The position numbers and the translations under genes were made by a program. The notes under the pieces were generated by a model. The model made no database searches, was not told the DNA's origin, and saw only the letters and a list, made by a program, of their open reading frames with translations. 8,350 bases of DNA, taken from assembly GCA_964572885.1 (NCBI GenBank), contig CAZNFC010000035.1, positions 1 through 8,350 on the forward strand, written 5' to 3'. This stretch comes from UBA10107 sp964572885. Its GTDB lineage: Archaea; Nanobdellota; Nanobdellia; Woesearchaeales; UBA10107. This document shows, one piece after another, positions 1 through 4,530 of the stretch. The first letter of the stretch is position 1, and each line of letters begins with the position of its first letter.

Positions 1-19
1 TTTTTTTTGTTTTTTTGTT

Positions 20-45
20 GATTTATGGTTTAAACTATCAAAATC
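20..45. repeat. Imperfect A+T-rich inverted repeat around GTTTAAAC
   Basis: The core ATGGTTTAAACTAT (25-38) is nearly a perfect palindrome, with one G-T mismatch pair. Outer arms GATTT (20-24) and AAATC (41-45) continue the symmetry after a two-base offset. It could be an operator or a box A for a gene reading left out of the window. It could also be chance in an A+T-rich spacer. Confidence 0.3.
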
Positions 46-54
46 TTTATATAG
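46..54 (+). promoter_or_regulatory. Possible box A for a short transcript
   Basis: The TATA-like stretch TTTATATAG lies here. With the usual archaeal spacing of about 27 bases, transcription would begin near 74-78, just before the hairpin cluster at 83-144. No start codon for a sizeable protein follows. If real, this promoter would make a short structured RNA or a long leader for dphB. Confidence 0.35.
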
Positions 55-76
55 TAGCTCAATCTACATTCTCTTT

Positions 77-163
77 AGAAGCCAAATTCGATTTGAGTTC
101 GCCAAAACTCATGTCAGGAAGAGTTTTTCGCCAAAAAAACTCTTAATTTCTATTTTTATTATT
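77..163 (+). ncRNA. Candidate small structured RNA (hairpin cluster plus T-rich tail)
   Basis: This non-coding stretch contains three possible stem-loops. One is CAAAT/ATTTG (83-95). The second is TGAGTT/AACTCA (94-111), which shares its edge with the first. The third is a perfect 10-pair stem AAGAGTTTTT/AAAAACTCTT (119-144). The last two have the same six-base loop, CGCCAA. The tract after 144 is T-rich, as at archaeal transcript ends, and a TATA-like box lies at 46-54. I saw no C/D-box motifs and no clear H/ACA layout. It may instead be the 3' region of an unseen upstream gene or part of the dphB leader, so the RNA call is an inference. Confidence 0.3.
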
Positions 164-173
164 AATAAAAGGA

Positions 174-225
174 TATAAAAGCATTTTTATAGTGTAAAAT
201 ATACATTACAGAATACAAGTGATCC
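174..225 (+). promoter_or_regulatory. dphB promoter region and possible ribosome binding site
   Basis: Three TATA-like stretches precede dphB: TATAAAA (174-180), TTTTTATAG (184-192) and AAAATATAC (197-205). The first would give a leader of about 25 bases; the last would give a leaderless message starting at the ATG. GTGATCC (219-225) is complementary to the GGAUCAC part of the usual 16S rRNA 3' tail but sits only three bases from the ATG, so its role is uncertain. Confidence 0.45.
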
Positions 226-228
226 AAG

Positions 229-987
229 ATGCTATACATAATAGGAATCGGACTGAATGATGAGAAGGACATTACAGTAAAAGGATTAGAAGCTGTAAAA
301 AGATCTGATGATATATATCTTGAAATATACACTTCTAAAATGCAGGTTCCTGTAGAAAAACTCGAAGAATTCTATGACAAGAAAATAATAAGAGCAACAC
401 GAACTCTTGTTGAGCAGGATGCAAAAAGTATCTTGGAAAAAGCGAAAGCTCATAACGTCTCTTTCTTAGTGATAGGAGATCCTCTTTCTGCAACGACTCA
501 TGCAGATCTTATATTAAGAGCAAAGGAAAGCAAAGTTGATGTTGAAATAATACATAATGCTTCAGTCATCAATGCTGTAGGAAGCACAGGACTTCAATTG
601 TATAAGTTTGGAAAGACTACAAGCGTACCGTTTGAAGATGAAAATTACCAGGTTGAGACTCATTATGATGTCTTAAGAGATAATTTGAGTTTAGGATATC
701 ATACATTGATGCTCCTTGACCTGAAACCAATGGAAGGAAAGTATATGACAGTATCAGAAGCAATAAGAAATCTATTAAGAATTGAGTTGAAGAGGAATGA
801 AAAAGTTTTTACTGAAGGCATTCCTGTGGTCGGGATTGCGAGATTAGGCTCAAAAGACCAAAAAATTGCATTTGGAAAAGCAAGAGATGTGATGAACGTG
901 AAGTTTGGAGAGCCGCCTCACTGTCTGGTCGTTCCCGGAAAATTACATTTTGTTGAAGAAAATTTCCTGAAACAGTTTAAGATCTAA
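229..987 (+). CDS. dphB: Diphthine synthase (SAM-dependent, diphthamide pathway)
   Basis: The 252-residue product belongs to the tetrapyrrole methylase fold and matches archaeal DphB throughout. The family methylates the modified histidine of translation elongation factor 2 with S-adenosylmethionine, the second stage of diphthamide synthesis in the cytoplasm. Visible signatures are the N-terminal GIGLNDEKDIT (6-16), the glycine-rich VIGDPLSATTHADL (81-94) that forms the SAM pocket in this family, IIHNASVINAVGSTGLQLYKFG (107-128), VVGIARLGS near 200, and PPHCLVVPGKLHFVEE close to the C-terminus. Length is normal for the family. The ATG at 229 gives the conserved MLYIIGIG start. The stop codon overlaps the end of the convergent lipoprotein gene by four bases. 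No other diphthamide gene is in the window. Identification is very secure. Confidence 0.96.
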   Translation: MLYIIGIGLNDEKDITVKGLEAVKRSDDIYLEIYTSKMQVPVEKLEEFYDKKIIRATRTLVEQDAKSILEKAKAHNVSFLVIGDPLSATTHADLILRAKESKVDVEIIHNASVINAVGSTGLQLYKFGKTTSVPFEDENYQVETHYDVLRDNLSLGYHTLMLLDLKPMEGKYMTVSEAIRNLLRIELKRNEKVFTEGIPVVGIARLGSKDQKIAFGKARDVMNVKFGEPPHCLVVPGKLHFVEENFLKQFKI

Positions 988-1352
988 GAGCAGACTCCTC
1001 TTTCACATGAATTGTTGCATTTGTTATTTATTGTTGTCGGTACAAGTCCATCACAAAGATATTCTAATTGGAAGTTAAGACCTAAACATCTGTCACCAAA
1101 TGCTTCTTTTTGACCATTGCTGTAAACCAAATCCGCTTCTCCCTGAACATTTGGAAAATCTCCTCCGTCAGAATCTGTGCAGCTTACTACTGTGTCTGTA
1201 CCAGGCAGGTCTTTTAGTTTTGTGGATTGATTTTTGATTTGAGAAACAGCTGCTGTTTTATTCTGCGAAGCAGGAGATTGTATTGTGCACGAAAGAAGAA
1301 TGATTAATAAAAAACAAATTACATATTTCGGGATGTTATTTATCCTATGCAT
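984..1352 (-). CDS. Small lipoprotein with six-cysteine C-terminal domain (downstream paralogue)
   Basis: A 122-residue predicted secreted lipoprotein. I prefer the ATG at 1352 over the upstream ATG at 1379, because only the shorter form places a hydrophobic segment (about 10-21) directly before the lipobox LLSC, with Cys22 as the lipidated residue. A Ser/Thr/Asn/Gln-rich linker (about 23-50) leads to a C-terminal domain with Cys58, 89, 100, 112, 116 and 121, and the motif CTDSDGGD at 58-65. The same cysteine pattern occurs in the upstream neighbour, so the two are tandem paralogues. The chosen start overlaps the upstream gene by 13 bases with no clear Shine-Dalgarno site, suggesting coupled translation. 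The domain resembles cysteine-rich modules often seen in DPANN surface proteins; its function is unknown. The cysteines probably form disulphides outside the cell. Confidence 0.8.
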   Translation of the reverse strand: MHRINNIPKYVICFLLIILLSCTIQSPASQNKTAAVSQIKNQSTKLKDLPGTDTVVSCTDSDGGDFPNVQGEADLVYSNGQKEAFGDRCLGLNFQLEYLCDGLVPTTINNKCNNSCERGVCS

Positions 1353-1723
1353 AGTCCAGCGACACACAATTGGCTGCATATCGTGTTTTGACTTACAACA
1401 TCATTTCCAGAACAATCATATTTGACTTGAATATTTGAATTTCCGGGACAATTATCAATAAAATCCTTAGTAGTTCCATCGCTGTAAGTTACTGTAACTT
1501 TTCCACTTGAATCAGTAACTTTTCTACTTGCGTTAGAATTACCTGCAGTCTCACGGGCACATTTAACAGGAACAACTTCTCCTGGTGCAGCTTGCACTGG
1601 CTGTTCAGCGGTTGCTGTGGTATTTTCCGGTTGAGAATTGTCAATTTTAACAACTTCTGTCTTTGCACATGCAACAAATAGTAAAGATAGAACCAAAAGA
1701 ACTGCTATCGTTGATCTCTTCAT
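1340..1723 (-). CDS. Small lipoprotein with six-cysteine C-terminal domain (upstream paralogue)
   Basis: A 127-residue predicted lipoprotein. MKR is followed by a hydrophobic stretch (6-17) and the lipobox FVAC with Cys19. A low-complexity Thr/Gln/Pro/Ala-rich linker (about 25-50) resembles the spacer of a surface-anchored protein. The C-terminal domain carries Cys55, 92, 104, 116, 120 and 125, with VTYSDGTTKDF before Cys92. The last three cysteines have exactly the same spacing (4 then 5) as in the downstream protein. It is the first gene of the leftward pair. A TATA-like box centred near 1750 lies 27 bases before the ATG, so the mRNA is probably leaderless. No enzymatic motif is visible; binding or a structural role at the cell surface is possible. 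Confidence 0.82.
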   Translation of the reverse strand: MKRSTIAVLLVLSLLFVACAKTEVVKIDNSQPENTTATAEQPVQAAPGEVVPVKCARETAGNSNASRKVTDSSGKVTVTYSDGTTKDFIDNCPGNSNIQVKYDCSGNDVVSQNTICSQLCVAGLCIG

Positions 1724-1745
1724 ATCATCAGTTAATAAATGAGCA

Positions 1746-1754
1746 ATATAAAAA
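1746..1754 (-). promoter_or_regulatory. Box A for the lipoprotein operon
   Basis: Read on the minus strand this is TTTTTATAT, centred about 27 bases before the ATG at 1723. That spacing predicts transcription starting at or next to the start codon. Confidence 0.6.
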
Positions 1755-1779
1755 GCTTTCTAAACCAAAACACAAATGA

Positions 1780-1787
1780 TTTAAATA
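1780..1787 (+). promoter_or_regulatory. Box A for tRNA-Gln(UUG)
   Basis: TTTAAATA is centred about 29 bases before the mature tRNA 5' end at 1813. Transcription should start within a few bases of the mature end, leaving almost no 5' leader. Confidence 0.6.
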
Positions 1788-1812
1788 AACTCCTTGCCTA
1801 AGCAACATATAA

Positions 1813-1885
1813 AGTCCCGTAGTGTAGTGGCCAATCATTCTGGCCTTTGGAGCCAGAGACCTCGGTTCGAATCCGAGCGGGACTA
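1813..1885 (+). tRNA. tRNA-Gln, anticodon TTG
   Basis: A complete 73-base cloverleaf can be folded by hand. The acceptor stem is AGTCCCG/CGGGACT with discriminator A1885. A three-pair D stem, GTG/CAT, encloses a loop with GG. The anticodon stem CTGGC/GCCAG has the loop CTTTGGA, putting TTG at 1847-1849. The T arm is CTCGG-TTCGAAT-CCGAG. The anticodon reads CAA glutamine codons. There is no intron and no encoded CCA, as is common in archaea. The A-U first pair fits archaeal tRNA-Gln, which is normally charged with glutamate and then amidated by GatDE. Confidence 0.95.
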
Positions 1886-1886
1886 C

Positions 1887-1925
1887 TTATTCTTTAGGAT
1901 AAAGTCCTCGCCAGACTAAGAATAA
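1887..1925. terminator. Inverted repeat between tRNA-Gln(UUG) and the zinc-ribbon gene
   Basis: TTATTCTT (1887-1894) and AAGAATAA (1918-1925) are perfect complements, and AGTC (1903-1906) pairs with GACT (1914-1917) directly inside. The repeat sits between two converging units, with T-rich sequence on either strand. A two-way terminator or processing site is possible; the evidence is structural only. Confidence 0.35.
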
Positions 1926-2126
1926 TTATTTTCTTCCAGCTTTATATGGACTGTATCTTCCTTTTTCTTTTTGTGAAGTTCTCTGTTCAGGAACGATATC
2001 AAGATCAGAACATGAATCATAATTGCAATTCATGCATTTAAAACATTCAAACCCCACGTAGATATATTTCTTCAACTTTGTTGAACTACATCTCGGGCAC
2101 GTCAGTACTGGTTCGTTCCGTATCAT
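1926..2126 (-). CDS. Small zinc-ribbon protein coupled to nfo
   Basis: A 66-residue protein with two cysteine knuckles, CPRC (10-13) and CFKCMNC (28-34), the layout of a single zinc ribbon (most likely Cys10, 13, 31 and 34). Extra cysteines at 28 and 39 could be alternatives. The tail after residue 45 is basic and probably disordered (EKGRYSPYKAGRK), which would suit nucleic acid binding. Its ATG overlaps the nfo TGA in an ATGA junction with no Shine-Dalgarno site, so translation should depend on ribosomes finishing nfo. The link suggests a DNA-repair or DNA-binding accessory, but that is inferred from position. I do not recognise a named family. Confidence 0.75.
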   Translation of the reverse strand: MIRNEPVLTCPRCSSTKLKKYIYVGFECFKCMNCNYDSCSDLDIVPEQRTSQKEKGRYSPYKAGRK

Positions 2127-2962
2127 TTTATCTTATTGTAAGTCCTTTGCAACAATAATGCATCATCTTCTATATTGGGGCTTTCACATATGACTACTCC
2201 TTGTGCTTTGAATTCTTTCAAGGCTTTCAGCAGATCCTTATAGTTGAAGTCCGATTCATCTAATTTAAGATGATTCTTCTCACCTTTCTCTCCGTAATTG
2301 ATCCCTGCGACATGAGCGTGAATATTCTTAAGTCCTTCTTTTCCTAGCATCTTCTCCACCATCTCAAGTTGAGATCTGAATTCAGGAAGAGTGTTTTCCT
2401 TTCCTGCTGTTCGTGCATGCAGATGTGAGAAATCAATGCACGGCATAACATTCTCGACTTCCTGGCTTATTCTGCAAATCTCCTTCAATGTTCCGAACTG
2501 TGTAGCTTTTCCTGTCGTTTCCGGACGAACCCATATTTCAACTCCATCATTTCTTAAAGTATTTACTATATCCTTGATTCTTTTTTTGATTGAATCATAT
2601 ACTTTCTCAGGATCCTGCTTGAAATAAAATCCAGGATGGAAAGTTGCGCTCCACCCTCCGCACTGGAATGTTCTTCTTGCGGATAATATTATCCTGTGCA
2701 TCGAAGCTTCAGCTTTTTTTTCTTCCAATGCATTAAGATTGATGTAATAAGGAGCATGGCTTGTGAGAATTATGCCTTCGCCTTCAGCTACTTTTCTAAC
2801 ATTCTTTGTCGCTTCTTCAGAAATATTCACGCTGTGGACAAATTCAAGTTCCATGGCGGACAATCCAAGTTTTTTTACGCCTTTAATTCCGTCAATGGTA
2901 TTGCCTTCTACTCTGATCGGAATTCCTGCTGTGCCAAACAGCAAACTGTTAATCTGCCTCAT
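2123..2962 (-). CDS. nfo: Endonuclease IV-like AP endonuclease (TIM barrel)
   Basis: A 279-residue member of the AP endonuclease family 2/xylose isomerase-like TIM barrels, expected to cut DNA at abasic sites in base excision repair. Putative metal ligands follow the E. coli Nfo order: His69 (SHAPYY), His109 (FHPG), Glu148 (RPETTG), Asp177 and His180 (CIDFSH), His215/His217 (IHAHVAG), His231 (KNHLKL) and Glu260 (CESP). The segment equivalent to the E. coli Asp229-x-His231 motif reads Glu228-Lys-Asn-His231, so the Asp is not at its usual place; this resembles archaeal family members as I recall them. I chose the ATG at 2962, giving MRQINSLLFGTAGIP, rather than 3019: the longer form adds 19 unconserved residues and runs against the tRNA gene, and a box A lies about 26 bases before 2962, implying a leaderless mRNA. 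Confidence 0.88.
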   Translation of the reverse strand: MRQINSLLFGTAGIPIRVEGNTIDGIKGVKKLGLSAMELEFVHSVNISEEATKNVRKVAEGEGIILTSHAPYYINLNALEEKKAEASMHRIILSARRTFQCGGWSATFHPGFYFKQDPEKVYDSIKKRIKDIVNTLRNDGVEIWVRPETTGKATQFGTLKEICRISQEVENVMPCIDFSHLHARTAGKENTLPEFRSQLEMVEKMLGKEGLKNIHAHVAGINYGEKGEKNHLKLDESDFNYKDLLKALKEFKAQGVVICESPNIEDDALLLQRTYNKIK

Positions 2963-2982
2963 GATATTAATGATAAAAGCAC

Positions 2983-2994
2983 AATATTTAAAAC
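2983..2994. promoter_or_regulatory. Shared bidirectional box A for nfo (-) and tRNA-Gln(CUG) (+)
   Basis: AATATTTAAAAC reads as a TATA-like box in both directions. On the minus strand its centre is about 26 bases before the nfo ATG at 2962. On the plus strand it is about 31 bases before the tRNA 5' end at 3020. No other suitable box lies between the two genes; CTATAAA at 3001-3007 is too close to the tRNA. Confidence 0.55.
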
Positions 2995-3019
2995 TAACCT
3001 CTATAAACCAAATCCACAA

Positions 3020-3092
3020 AGCCCCTTAGTGTAGCGGCCAATCATTCAGCCCTCTGGAGGCTGAGACCTCGGTTCGAATCCGAGAGGGGCTA
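3020..3092 (+). tRNA. tRNA-Gln, anticodon CTG
   Basis: A complete 73-base cloverleaf. The acceptor stem is AGCCCCT/AGGGGCT with discriminator A3092. The anticodon stem CAGCC/GGCTG has the loop CTCTGGA, placing CTG at 3054-3056. The T arm CTCGG-TTCGAAT-CCGAG is identical to that of the other tRNA-Gln. It reads CAG codons. There is no intron and no encoded CCA. The D arm differs from the UUG isoacceptor by one base, and the stem differences between the two genes are paired on both sides, so they are functional paralogues. Confidence 0.95.
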
Positions 3093-3093
3093 T

Positions 3094-3114
3094 CTATTTT
3101 TCAGAAGGTTCTGA
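3094..3114. terminator. T-tract and small hairpin after tRNA-Gln(CUG)
   Basis: The tRNA is followed by CTATTTTT, a T-run of the sort that ends archaeal transcripts, and then the stem TCAGA/TCTGA (3101-3105 and 3110-3114) with loop AGGT. The membrane-protein gene converges on this spot, so it could serve both strands. Confidence 0.4.
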
Positions 3115-3124
3115 CAGGCGGCTA

Positions 3125-3379
3125 CTACTTATTAAAGTGATCTTTTACAGAAAACAGGATAAGAACTAATCCTATGACCACTAACAGAAGATTTAGATTC
3201 TTGACATAAATTACTGAATATAACAAATAGTTGGAATACCCAAGAATAGACAAAAACGCCCCGACGAACCAGTCATTCCTTCCAAAGAATCTTATGATTG
3301 GAGAATCCTTGAATTTTGCACCCATCCATAAACCGATGATAACTGCCAGTAAAACCTGCGCAATTATGATGCCTATCAT
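3125..3379 (-). CDS. Small three-helix membrane protein, unknown function
   Basis: An 84-residue very hydrophobic protein. Likely membrane helices are about 1-20, 37-58 and 61-78, joined by a short polar loop (KFKDSPIIRFFGRND) and ending in KDHFNK. I recognise no family. Two starts are possible. The ATG at 3418 would overlap the peptidase gene by 20 bases and has no visible signal. The ATG at 3379 has the box A TTTATAAAT centred about 26 bases upstream, inside the end of the peptidase gene, and gives a protein starting directly in the first helix. I favour 3379, with 3418 (97 residues) as the alternative. The gene follows the peptidase in the same direction and may also be read from its mRNA. 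Confidence 0.65.
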   Translation of the reverse strand: MIGIIIAQVLLAVIIGLWMGAKFKDSPIIRFFGRNDWFVGAFLSILGYSNYLLYSVIYVKNLNLLLVVIGLVLILFSVKDHFNK

Positions 3380-3398
3380 ATCCGAAATAAGGCCAGTT

Positions 3399-4457
3399 TC
3401 ATTTATAAACCTTATCATTAACTACAAGTAATTTCTTTGTAAAATCAGTCAGTATTTTGATTTTATTATTCTCTTTTGCTAAAGTATCTTCGATCCTTAT
3501 CCCGAATTTGTCTTTCTGATATAATCCGGGCTCGATTGTGAAACAGACTTTATCTGATAACCTGCTTTTTGTCTTTGCGTTTATTCCTGGAGCCTCATGT
3601 ATCTCCAGCCCTATTCCGTGCCCGAGAGAATGTATAAAATCTTTTCCTAATTCTTTTCTCGCATATTCATCGACTTTATCTATAGGAGATGATTTGATAT
3701 TATTTATCGAATTTTTCTGGACATACAGGACTCCATCGTAAATCTCTTTTTCCTTTTTTGATGGGTTTCCCAAAAACAACGTCCTCGTCATGTCAGAACA
3801 GTACCCATTCACTTTTATTCCAAAATCGATAACTAAAAATCCTTTTCTTAACCTGTCTTTACACCATGAGTAGTGAGGATTTGATGCATTTTTTCCTGAT
3901 GCGACTATAGTGTCGAATGCCAAGTCGTACCCTCTTCTTTTAGCTTCAGATTCTAAATAATTCTTGATCTCATATTCATAAGTAAAACTTCTTATTTTTT
4001 TGATGAATTTAGAAAATATATATGATGCCTCGAAACATGCTCTTCTTATCTGTTTTATCTCGTATTTATCTTTTATTTCCCTTTGTTTCTTAAGTTGTTC
4101 AGATATATCGACAATTTTTGACGGCTTGAACAGATTTCTTATTCTCGTGTATGAATCCAAGCTAAGGTTTGAATTGTCTAATCCTATTGTTTTTTTCAGA
4201 TGGATCTTTTTTCTGATATCGTTCTTGAGATTTTTACCGATTCCTATCAGGTTTATTTTTTTATTCTTTACATTGCCTATGTCTAAAACTGAAGCGAATA
4301 GATACGGACTGCCATTTTTAGGTACGATAAATATCCCGTATCCTTTGAATCCCGAGAGATAGAAAACATTCGGATCATATTCTTCTGAAAGAAGAACAGC
4401 ATAACTGCACTTCATGTTTTTTTGCATGTTCCTTATTCTCTTGGTGTAATAATCCAT
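3399..4457 (-). CDS. M24-family metallopeptidase (Xaa-Pro aminopeptidase/dipeptidase-like)
   Basis: A 352-residue pita-bread-fold peptidase that should remove residues next to proline from peptides in the cytoplasm. The N-terminal creatinase-like domain covers roughly 1-125 (LSGFKGYGIFIVPKNG, GLDNSNLS). The catalytic domain follows from about 130 (EIKQIRRACFEAS). All five expected metal ligands are visible: Asp211 (VIDFGI), Asp222 (CSDMTRT), His280 (SLGHGIGLEIHE), Glu309 (TIEPGLY) and Glu323 (RIEDT). Supporting histidines are His195 (NPHYSW) and His287. Methionine aminopeptidases share the fold but lack this N-terminal domain. The chosen ATG has a box A about 28 bases upstream, consistent with a leaderless mRNA. 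It is divergent from the nuclease operon. Exact substrate (dipeptidase or aminopeptidase) cannot be told. Confidence 0.92.
   Translation of the reverse strand: MDYYTKRIRNMQKNMKCSYAVLLSEEYDPNVFYLSGFKGYGIFIVPKNGSPYLFASVLDIGNVKNKKINLIGIGKNLKNDIRKKIHLKKTIGLDNSNLSLDSYTRIRNLFKPSKIVDISEQLKKQREIKDKYEIKQIRRACFEASYIFSKFIKKIRSFTYEYEIKNYLESEAKRRGYDLAFDTIVASGKNASNPHYSWCKDRLRKGFLVIDFGIKVNGYCSDMTRTLFLGNPSKKEKEIYDGVLYVQKNSINNIKSSPIDKVDEYARKELGKDFIHSLGHGIGLEIHEAPGINAKTKSRLSDKVCFTIEPGLYQKDKFGIRIEDTLAKENNKIKILTDFTKKLLVVNDKVYK
3401..3409 (-). promoter_or_regulatory. Box A inside the peptidase gene for the membrane protein
   Basis: Read on the minus strand, TTTATAAAT is centred at 3405, about 26 bases before the ATG at 3379. 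It lies within the last peptidase codons and the bases just after its stop. Confidence 0.45.
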
Positions 4458-4480
4458 TACTATGATCTATTCTGGATAAG

Positions 4481-4490
4481 TTATAAATTT
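4481..4490 (-). promoter_or_regulatory. Box A for the M24 peptidase gene
   Basis: The minus strand reads AAATTTATAA, centred about 28 bases before the ATG at 4457. Transcription is predicted to start at or beside the start codon. Confidence 0.6.
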
Positions 4491-4500
4491 ATTCATTAGA

Positions 4501-4509
4501 TTTAAATAA
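4501..4509 (+). promoter_or_regulatory. Box A for the nuclease-pseudouridine synthase operon
   Basis: TTTAAATAA is centred about 26-27 bases before the ATG at 4531, predicting a leaderless message. It lies only some 20 bases from the opposite box of the peptidase gene, so the two polymerase complexes could interfere with each other. Confidence 0.6.
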
Positions 4510-4530
4510 CCATAATCAAGACATCATTTC

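Noticed and set aside
111..146. Eleven-codon frame (ATG to TAA) across the second hairpin
   Set aside because: Too short to judge, no ribosome binding site, and its sequence is explained by the hairpin stem and loop.
1353..1379. Upstream ATG at 1379 for the downstream lipoprotein
   Set aside because: It would put nine extra residues, including a cysteine and a tryptophan, before the signal peptide and deepen the overlap with the upstream gene to 40 bases.
2963..3019. Longer nfo start at 3019
   Set aside because: It would add 19 residues not expected in the family, translate through the box A and abut the tRNA gene.
2391..3034. Plus-strand open frames antisense to nfo
   Set aside because: Their products are rich in Phe and Ser, as expected for the complement of a Lys/Glu-rich gene, and nfo has clear catalytic motifs.
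3538..4362. Plus-strand open frames antisense to the M24 peptidase gene
   Set aside because: They lie opposite a gene with all five metal ligands and have no promoter or family likeness.
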